DNA of 6,230 nt from Campylobacterales bacterium (lineage in GTDB: Bacteria > Campylobacterota > Campylobacteria > Campylobacterales > QNZT01), in assembly GCA_027056215.1 (NCBI GenBank), contig JALULO010000254.1:1-6230 (forward strand). Reading direction: 5' to 3'. The notes under the pieces are model-generated. The model saw only the letters and a program-made list of their open reading frames with translations. It was not told where the DNA came from and did not search any database. Below, in pieces: positions 1 through 4,662 of this stretch. The position numbers and the translations under genes are program-made. Each line of letters starts with the position of its first letter. Positions within the stretch are counted from its first letter, which is position 1.

Positions 1-554
1 TATTTAAAACGCTTCATAACAGGCATCAAAGAAAATCCGCCTGGCTGGGATTGGGTAAAAATAAGGGTTACTTTTTCATCTTTTTCTAACATATAGTTAT
101 CGGCAATACCCTGCCCTGTGATCATCTCAAATCCAGATATATGTTTATCTTTTACACTATCGGCTATGATATGGTTTATCTTGGCTTCGGCATCAAAATC
201 GACACCAAAAACGATAGCACCCTCCATCTTTTCACCACGCTTGATGATCGCTTGGGTGTTAAGATAAGGGCTAAGGATGAGATCTGGAAACTTTTTATGT
301 AAAGTTTCGAGGGCGTATTTATCGATCCCTTTACTTTTACGAGGCAAGATCGTGATAGGATAACTCATCGTAGATATCTTTTCTTGAAACTCTTTAGACG
401 TACCATTCATAATCGCCATCGCGATAATCAGAACCATCAAGCCAACAGACACACCCAAAAATGCCAAAAGAGCACTAATCGTGATAAAAGGCTGGCTTTT
501 ATCGAACCTTAGATACTTTTTAACAAGATAAAAAACAAGTTTTCCAGAATTCAA
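1..554 (-). CDS. Lipoprotein-releasing ABC transporter permease, LolC/LolE (FtsX) type, N-terminal part
   Basis: This is the first 184 codons of a gene that continues past the left edge. Translation begins MNSGKLVFYLVKKYLRFDKS. A single hydrophobic segment at about residues 26-48 (ISALLAFLGVSVGLMVLIIA) is followed by AMAIMNG, the first transmembrane helix and exit motif typical of LolC/LolE permeases. From about residue 55 comes a periplasmic domain of the MacB-core type, with FGVDFDAEA near 116-124 and the ITGQGIADNYMLEKDEKV stretch at 145-162. Such permeases work with the LolD ATPase to extract lipoproteins from the inner membrane and pass them to LolA. The TTG start at 554-552 is preceded by AAGGGA at 564-559, and no ATG fits before the first helix. 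It starts 15 nt after the secA stop, so it is probably co-transcribed with secA. The later periplasmic parts and remaining helices are outside the window, so LolC, LolE and the single-permease LolF form cannot be told apart. Confidence 0.85.
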   Translation of the reverse strand, partial: MNSGKLVFYLVKKYLRFDKSQPFITISALLAFLGVSVGLMVLIIAMAIMNGTSKEFQEKISTMSYPITILPRKSKGIDKYALETLHKKFPDLILSPYLNTQAIIKRGEKMEGAIVFGVDFDAEAKINHIIADSVKDKHISGFEMITGQGIADNYMLEKDEKVTLIFTQSQPGGFSLMPVMKRFK

Positions 555-558
555 ACTA

Positions 559-564
559 TCCCTT
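559..564 (-). promoter_or_regulatory. Ribosome binding site of the Lol-type permease
   Basis: AAGGGA on the minus strand lies 4 nt before TTG at 554-552 (6 nt counted from the AAGG core). It supports the TTG start and sits in the 15-nt gap after the secA stop, as expected for translation within an operon. Confidence 0.6.
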
Positions 565-569
565 AATCC

Positions 570-3212
570 CTACTTCGCTAAAAGCCCTTTTTTAGGACCA
601 CTCTTTCCACAACAGTTTTTGTATTTTTTACCACTGCCGCATGGACATGGGTCATTTCGCGAAACTTTTTTACCACCTACTTGTGGAATTTTCTCATGTT
701 CACTGTTTTGTGGTTCTAAAACACTCTCTTTATTCATAACAGCATCATCTGCTGCATCTTCAAGCTCTTGCATCATCTGTTGCATCGCTTCTTCACGCTC
801 TTGTTGTTCGCTTTCATCTCTTAACTGGATATTTTGTAACATCTTGATACTGTCAAATTTGATACGGTTGATGAGATCAACAAACATTTCATAACTCTCT
901 TTTTTATACTCAGTAAGAGGATCTTTTTGATTGTATCCACGTAGACCGATACCAGTTTTGAGTGTATCCATCTGATAAAGATGCTCTCTCCAGGCATTGT
1001 CAACCGTTTGAAGATAAATCAATTTTTCGATATCACTTCTCTGTTTAGCATCCACAACACCCATCTTTTGATCATACATATGAATCAATACTTTTTCTAT
1101 TTTATCTGCGATTGCATCTGCTTCAAGACCTTTGAAATCATCGTTTTCAAATTCGATTAATACTTCTTCTTTTAAGATGGCTATTAATCTATCTATATCA
1201 TAATCTTCTTCTGCAATACCTTCATAAATACCCACACGAGAAAGAAGATCCCAAATATACTCTTTTCGATTCTGGAGCACTTTGTCACTAAGATCATAAT
1301 CAGGATCAAGTAATTCATTTCTATAGGTATAGATCACTTTTCTTTGTTCATTTGCCACATCATCGTATTCAAGGATATGTTTTCGAGACTCATAGTGAAG
1401 GTTTTCAACTTTTTTCTGTGCATTTTCAACCGCACGCGTTACCATACCTGACTCGATATGCTCACCCTCTTCGATACCAAGTCTTTCCATGATATTTTTA
1501 ATCTTATCACTTCCAAAGATACGTAAAAGGTTATCTTCTAAACTGAGGTAAAACTGGCTAACTCCCGGATCACCCTGACGACCAGAACGTCCTCTAAGCT
1601 GGTTATCGATACGTCTTGATTCATGGCGCTCTGTTCCTATGATATACAAACCACCTAAAGACTTAACTTCATCGTCTATCTTGATATCAACACCACGACC
1701 TGCCATATTTGTAGCCACTGTGATAGCACCTTTTTTACCCGCATCAGATATAATCATCGCTTCACTCTCATGGTTTTTTGCATTAAGCACGGAGTGTGGC
1801 ACTTTTGACTGTTTCATCAATTCATGTAAAAGTTCACTTTTTTCTATAGAGGCTGTACCGATCAATACAGGCTGTCCTTTTTGGTGTAACTCTTTGATTT
1901 TTTTGATAACGGCTTCAAACTTTTCACGTTCACTTTTATAGATAAGATCATTTCGGTCATCACGTGTTACAGGAACATTTGTCGGAATAGAGATAACATC
2001 GAGATTATAGATTTGAGCAAATTCAGTTGCTTCTGTCTGTGCCGTACCTGTCATACCTGCTAGTTTATCGTACATTCTAAAGTAGTTTTGGAAAGTGATA
2101 TCGGCTAGTGTTTGCGACTCTTCTTGAACCACCACACCCTCTTTTGCCTCAAGCGCTTGGTGAAGACCTTCACTAAAACGTCTACCTTCACTTAAACGTC
2201 CTGTAAATTCATCAACGATAATTACTTCACCATCTTTAACAACATAATCAACATCTTTTTCAAAAATATTTTGTGACTTAAGTGCTTGATCTAGGTGATG
2301 GCTTAAAGAGGCATTTTCCAAACTATAAAGATTATCAACACCAAATGCTTTTTCCGCTTTTTCGATACCTGTTTCAGTCAAAATAACCGTTCTATTTTTT
2401 TCATCAACTACAAAGTCACCACTCTCTTGTTTGACTTCACCTTTTGCATCTTTTTGTGTTGCACGTAACAACGTTTTTGCAACTTGATTTGCTTTATGAT
2501 AGTTTTCTAATGTCCTATCTATTGGTCCAGAGATAATCAACGGTGTTCTTGCTTCATCAATCAAAATCGAATCTACTTCATCTACTATAACAAAGTTATG
2601 ATCACGCTGTACTTTTTCACTTAAATCATACTTCATGTTATCACGAAGATAATCAAATCCAAACTCATTGTTTGTTCCATAAGTGATATCAGCATCATAT
2701 TGCGCTTTACGCTGGGCATCATCTTGAATGTCATTTGTAATTGTACCTACCGTATATCCCAAGAAACTATAGATACGTCCCATATCTTCTGCATCCCTTT
2801 TGGCAAGATAATCATTAACAGTAACCAGATGCACACCTTTACCACTCATAGCATTGAGTGCTATAGCTAACGATGCTACCAGTGTTTTACCTTCACCAGT
2901 TTTCATCTCAGCTATATTACCCTCATGCAACACCATACCACCAACCATCTGTACATCATAATGACGTAACCCAGTTGTCCTTTTACTCACTTCTCTGGTT
3001 ATTGCAAATACATCATAAAGAACATCATCAAGCGTTTTTTCACCCGCGACAACAGCAGTTTTTAACGTACTAAAACTCCCTTTGAGTTCTTCATCGTTCA
3101 TACTCTCATATTTTGATTCCAATACATTGATATGTTGTACTCTTTTGAGATATTGTTTGACGATTTTATCATTTTTTGTACCAAATACTTTTTTTACGAC
3201 TGAGGAGATCAT
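570..3212 (-). CDS. secA: Preprotein translocase ATPase subunit SecA
   Basis: SecA is the motor ATPase that pushes unfolded preproteins through the SecYEG channel, cycling between cytosol and inner membrane. The 880-residue protein is complete and of normal length. Visible landmarks are Walker A MKTGEGKT (103-110), Walker B DEVD (211-214), the preprotein-crosslinking region from about 225 with IVDEFTGRLSEGRR (332-345), the second nucleotide-binding fold with TNMAGRGVDIK (501-511) and RGRSGRQGDPG (540-550), and the helical scaffold/two-helix-finger region including LQTVDNAWREHLYQMD (734-749). A glutamate- and glutamine-rich linker (about 798-845) leads to a zinc-binding tail, CPCGSGKKYKNCC (856-868); the ligands C-x-C-x8-C-C use a final Cys where E. 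coli has His, a common variant. The ATG at 3212 is preceded by AAAGGA at 3227-3222, 9 nt away. The gene is divergent from lolA and directly upstream of the Lol permease. All motifs are intact and no frameshift is seen. Confidence 0.98.
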   Translation of the reverse strand: MISSVVKKVFGTKNDKIVKQYLKRVQHINVLESKYESMNDEELKGSFSTLKTAVVAGEKTLDDVLYDVFAITREVSKRTTGLRHYDVQMVGGMVLHEGNIAEMKTGEGKTLVASLAIALNAMSGKGVHLVTVNDYLAKRDAEDMGRIYSFLGYTVGTITNDIQDDAQRKAQYDADITYGTNNEFGFDYLRDNMKYDLSEKVQRDHNFVIVDEVDSILIDEARTPLIISGPIDRTLENYHKANQVAKTLLRATQKDAKGEVKQESGDFVVDEKNRTVILTETGIEKAEKAFGVDNLYSLENASLSHHLDQALKSQNIFEKDVDYVVKDGEVIIVDEFTGRLSEGRRFSEGLHQALEAKEGVVVQEESQTLADITFQNYFRMYDKLAGMTGTAQTEATEFAQIYNLDVISIPTNVPVTRDDRNDLIYKSEREKFEAVIKKIKELHQKGQPVLIGTASIEKSELLHELMKQSKVPHSVLNAKNHESEAMIISDAGKKGAITVATNMAGRGVDIKIDDEVKSLGGLYIIGTERHESRRIDNQLRGRSGRQGDPGVSQFYLSLEDNLLRIFGSDKIKNIMERLGIEEGEHIESGMVTRAVENAQKKVENLHYESRKHILEYDDVANEQRKVIYTYRNELLDPDYDLSDKVLQNRKEYIWDLLSRVGIYEGIAEEDYDIDRLIAILKEEVLIEFENDDFKGLEADAIADKIEKVLIHMYDQKMGVVDAKQRSDIEKLIYLQTVDNAWREHLYQMDTLKTGIGLRGYNQKDPLTEYKKESYEMFVDLINRIKFDSIKMLQNIQLRDESEQQEREEAMQQMMQELEDAADDAVMNKESVLEPQNSEHEKIPQVGGKKVSRNDPCPCGSGKKYKNCCGKSGPKKGLLAK

Positions 3213-3243
3213 CCTACTAGATCCTTTATGTATAATTATTCTG

Positions 3244-3249
3244 ATTTTA
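3244..3249 (-). promoter_or_regulatory. secA: Possible -10 element for secA
   Basis: TAAAAT on the minus strand matches TATAAT at five of six positions and lies about 32 nt upstream of the secA ATG. No convincing -35 box sits at the usual distance, but Campylobacterota promoters often lack one and rely on an AT-rich upstream tract, which is present. The whole spacer is AT-rich, so a chance match is quite possible. Confidence 0.25.
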
Positions 3250-3267
3250 ACAAAAGTTTAATGTTAA
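3247..3267. repeat. Inverted repeat TTAACA-N9-TGTTAA between secA and lolA
   Basis: The arms TTAACA (3247-3252) and TGTTAA (3262-3267) are perfect reverse complements separated by 9 nt. The left arm overlaps the possible secA -10 element. Size and position suit a dimeric regulator operator, but in DNA this rich in A and T such arms can arise by chance. No regulator is proposed. Confidence 0.3.
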
Positions 3268-3281
3268 TTTGCTAAAGTTTA
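3253..3281. repeat. Direct repeat AAAGTTTA, 21 bp apart, in the divergent promoter region
   Basis: AAAGTTTA occurs at 3253-3260 and again at 3274-3281, a spacing of 21 bp or about two turns of the helix, so both copies face the same side of the DNA. The second copy, read with its preceding T, is the symmetric TAAAGTTTA. The pair lies between the candidate secA and lolA promoter elements. It could be a tandem site for a response regulator or simply low-complexity DNA. Confidence 0.3.
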
Positions 3282-3296
3282 TATATATGGTATATC
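3269..3296 (+). promoter_or_regulatory. lolA: Possible lolA promoter
   Basis: TTGCTA (3269-3274) and TATATC (3291-3296) each match the sigma-70 consensus at four of six positions and are 16 nt apart. Transcription would start near 3303, giving a leader of about 34 nt before the lolA start. Other TATA-like hexamers in the same tract (for example at 3282-3287) would serve equally well, so the exact element is uncertain. Confidence 0.3.
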
Positions 3297-3326
3297 GACA
3301 CACCTCATATACAATTTAATATATAC

Positions 3327-3331
3327 AAGGA
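3327..3331 (+). promoter_or_regulatory. lolA: Ribosome binding site of lolA
   Basis: AAGGA lies 5 nt before the TTG at 3337. With the signal peptide starting immediately at that codon, it fixes TTG as the lolA start; no ATG or GTG gives a complete signal peptide. Confidence 0.75.
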
Positions 3332-3336
3332 AAAAC

Positions 3337-3867
3337 TTGAAAAAAACAATATTTTCATTTCTCATTTTGACAAGCAGTACATTTTTATCTGCGGATATCA
3401 GCAATTTAAAGACTTTTGAGTCAAATTTTAAACAAACTATCACTAATGATCAAAATTCACATATCACGTATCATGGAAAGCTATATGCAAAAAAAGATGG
3501 AAATCAAGCTCTTTGGATTTATACCAATCCAGTTGATAAAAAAATCTACTATAGCAGTGGCAAAGTAGTTATCATAGAACCAGAACTCGAACAAGCGATC
3601 TTTGCGAAACTTGATAAAGTACCAAATATTCTAAGTCTTTTAAAACAAGCAAAAAAAATATCGAAAGATACCTATATCACAACTTTTAACAATACACAAT
3701 ACAGGATTTTGGTTAATCATAATCAAATAGAAAATATAAGTTATCAAGATGAATTGCATAATCGTGTAAAAATAGCATTTGAAAATCAAAAAAGTAATAA
3801 AAAGATTAGTGATAAACAGTTCACTTATCATATTCCTGTAGATTATGATATTTTAGAACAGAAGTAA
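3337..3867 (+). CDS. lolA: Outer-membrane lipoprotein carrier protein LolA
   Basis: LolA is the periplasmic chaperone that takes lipoproteins from the Lol ABC transporter and carries them to the outer membrane. The 176-residue product has a clear Sec signal peptide: MKKT, a hydrophobic core (about 5-17) and a likely cut after LSA at residue 19. The mature part starts DISNLKTFESNFKQTITNDQ, the amphipathic opening typical of LolA. It then shows the family pattern of a short strand (YHGKLYAKKDGNQALWIYTNP, about 45-65) followed by KKIYYSSGKVVIIEPELEQAIFAKL (68-92), where the enzyme-like beta sheet of the LolA fold would lie. It is slightly shorter than the E. coli protein, as is usual in Campylobacterota. 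The start is TTG with a good ribosome binding site. It is divergent from secA and close to a Lol-type permease gene, supporting the assignment. LolB, the outer-membrane receptor, is not in this window and is generally absent from this group. Confidence 0.9.
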   Translation: MKKTIFSFLILTSSTFLSADISNLKTFESNFKQTITNDQNSHITYHGKLYAKKDGNQALWIYTNPVDKKIYYSSGKVVIIEPELEQAIFAKLDKVPNILSLLKQAKKISKDTYITTFNNTQYRILVNHNQIENISYQDELHNRVKIAFENQKSNKKISDKQFTYHIPVDYDILEQK

Positions 3868-3882
3868 ATTTAATAAGAGAGA

Positions 3883-3913
3883 TAAACTCTCAGACTTTTT
3901 GCCTGAGAGTTTA
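3883..3913. terminator. Hairpin between convergent lolA and the MepK-like gene, probable bidirectional terminator
   Basis: The arms TAAACTCTCAG (3883-3893) and CTGAGAGTTTA (3903-3913) are perfect 11-bp reverse complements around a 9-nt loop, ACTTTTTGC. The hairpin sits between the lolA stop (3867) and the end of the opposite gene (3923), where a shared terminator is expected. Neither strand has a good run of T after the stem: the plus strand reads GAGAAAAGAC and the minus strand ATCTCTCTTATTAAATT. It may therefore terminate weakly, act mainly as a 3'-end stabiliser, or need a partner factor. Confidence 0.6.
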
Positions 3914-3922
3914 GAGAAAAGA

Positions 3923-4507
3923 CTAACCTCTTCTCCAGGATCTCACAGGACCCACATCTACATGAACAAAGCCTTTTGATGGATAATAACCAACACCACC
4001 ACGCTTTAAGCCCATAGCAATATCTTTTAACTTTCGAAGAGGTACTCCCGGTACAGTAATATCCACCGCTTTTCCTTGTATATGAAAACTATTTTTAGCT
4101 ACATTTTTTCCACCCAGTTGATGTCGTAACCAATCATTTGTTTTCTGACTTCGATATCCAGATATCACATGAAACTTCTTATCCATACCTATATGGAGAT
4201 TGATTTCATATAGAAGATTGATCAAATCAACATCGATTCGCGTCACTTCCATTGCCCTAGTATCCATAAAAGCTTTATTTATTTCAAAAAGACCACTTAT
4301 TTTATAGCTATCTTTTTCATAGAACTCAGCCGAATAATCTTTATGCTGATGAACAGCACGAAGATTTAAAATCTTTTCACTTTCTGTACTACCAAAAAGT
4401 TCACTCTGTGTCACGATAGCAGTACCTGCTAACGCTACGGATTTCTTTAAAAAATTCCTTCTTGAAACTTCCATATCCTTAGCACAGCTAAATATATCAG
4501 TGTCCAA
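3923..4507 (-). CDS. Tat-exported murein endopeptidase, YcbK/MepK family (DUF882, peptidase M15 type)
   Basis: The 194-residue product resembles E. coli MepK (YcbK), a zinc peptidase that cuts 3-3 peptide cross-links in peptidoglycan. It begins with a twin-arginine signal: SRRNFLKK at residues 15-22, then the hydrophobic stretch SVALAGTAIV. No clear AxA cleavage site is visible. The catalytic domain shows SGYRSQKTN (116-124), SFHIQGKAVDI (140-150), which fits SxHxxGxAxD with ligands H142 and D149, and GGVGYYPSKGFVHVD (170-184) with the third ligand H182. The ending VGPVRSWRR matches the family's C-terminus. The frame is open to GTG at 4573, but TTG at 4507 has AGGAG 5 nt before it, while ATG at 4474 has a purine run only 1 nt away; TTG is preferred. 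The gene follows an L,D-transpeptidase, as mepK follows ldtD in E. coli. Function is inferred from family and context. Confidence 0.88.
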   Translation of the reverse strand: MDTDIFSCAKDMEVSRRNFLKKSVALAGTAIVTQSELFGSTESEKILNLRAVHQHKDYSAEFYEKDSYKISGLFEINKAFMDTRAMEVTRIDVDLINLLYEINLHIGMDKKFHVISGYRSQKTNDWLRHQLGGKNVAKNSFHIQGKAVDITVPGVPLRKLKDIAMGLKRGGVGYYPSKGFVHVDVGPVRSWRRG

Positions 4508-4512
4508 AAAAA

Positions 4513-4517
4513 CTCCT
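4513..4517 (-). promoter_or_regulatory. Ribosome binding site deciding the start of the MepK-like gene
   Basis: AGGAG, within the longer AAGAGGAG on the minus strand, lies 5 nt before TTG at 4507-4505. It is the best ribosome binding site in the leader and argues against the upstream GTG (4573) and the downstream ATG (4474). Confidence 0.7.
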
Positions 4518-4525
4518 CTTTTTTT

Positions 4526-4542
4526 GACTAATTTAATTAGTC
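4526..4542. promoter_or_regulatory. Perfect 17-nt palindrome in the leader of the MepK-like gene
   Basis: GACTAATT and AATTAGTC flank a single central base at 4534, giving 8-bp perfect arms. It lies between the candidate promoter (4564-4592) and the ribosome binding site (4513-4517). It could be an operator for a dimeric repressor, or an RNA hairpin affecting translation, although a one-base loop would force opening of the inner pairs. On the plus strand it is followed by TTATTTT, but the AT-rich stem makes a poor terminator. Confidence 0.45.
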
Positions 4543-4563
4543 TTATTTTGGATGAAAGATAGA

Positions 4564-4592
4564 AGTTTACCACAAAAAAGTAAATGAATCAA
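4564..4592 (-). promoter_or_regulatory. Candidate sigma-70 promoter of the MepK-like gene
   Basis: On the minus strand TTGATT (4592-4587) and TAAACT (4569-4564) are exactly 17 nt apart, each matching the consensus at four of six positions; TG one base before the -10 makes an extended -10 (TGGTAAACT). Transcription would start near 4557, about 50 nt before the TTG start, leaving room for the palindrome and ribosome binding site. The spacer contains six T in a row. This would let the hydrolase be expressed apart from the upstream transpeptidase. Confidence 0.45.
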
Positions 4593-4604
4593 TAAAAAAG
4601 TAAA
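4574..4604. repeat. Direct repeat AAAAAAGTAAA, 20 bp apart, around the -35 box
   Basis: The same 11 bases occur at 4574-4584 and 4594-4604 (TTTACTTTTTT on the minus strand). One copy is inside the promoter spacer and the other just upstream of the -35 box. A spacing of about two helical turns is typical of tandem regulator sites, but slippage in A-rich DNA is an alternative. Confidence 0.45.
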
Positions 4605-4662
4605 CTAATTTTAGGAATTTATCCTGAGTTTAAGGGTTTTGACCTATATTTACCTATAATTG

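Noticed and set aside
619..3073. Plus-strand open frames at 619-894, 1639-1941 and 2873-3073, and a minus-strand frame at 821-1003, within secA.
   Set aside because: All overlap the well-conserved secA frame, have low-complexity or Ser/Cys/Ile-rich translations with no recognisable domain, and lack good ribosome binding sites. They are shadows of secA.
3283..3295. Short inverted repeat ATATA-TGG-TATAT in the lolA promoter region.
   Set aside because: It is a simple alternating AT tract with 5-bp arms, expected by chance, and overlaps ordinary -10-like sequence.
3640..3831. Minus-strand open frame of 63 codons opposite lolA, with a hydrophobic translation.
   Set aside because: It lies fully antisense to lolA, and its Phe/Ile/Leu-rich translation is what AT-rich coding DNA gives on the opposite strand.
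4472..4474. ATG start for the MepK-like gene, giving MEVSRRNFLKK.
   Set aside because: It would make a neat short Tat signal, but AAGGA is only 1 nt upstream, too close to work well. TTG at 4507 has a stronger, correctly spaced site. It remains a possible secondary start.
4508..4573. Extended N-terminus of the MepK-like gene from GTG at 4573, giving 216 residues.
   Set aside because: The GTG has no ribosome binding site and lies inside the candidate promoter spacer. The added residues would put more than 30 amino acids before the twin-arginine motif, and the segment contains the palindrome and ribosome binding site of the better start.
4613..4625. Small hairpin AGGA-ATTTA-TCCT after the L,D-transpeptidase gene as a terminator.
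   Set aside because: The stem is only 4 bp with no T-run behind it on the minus strand, too weak to call.
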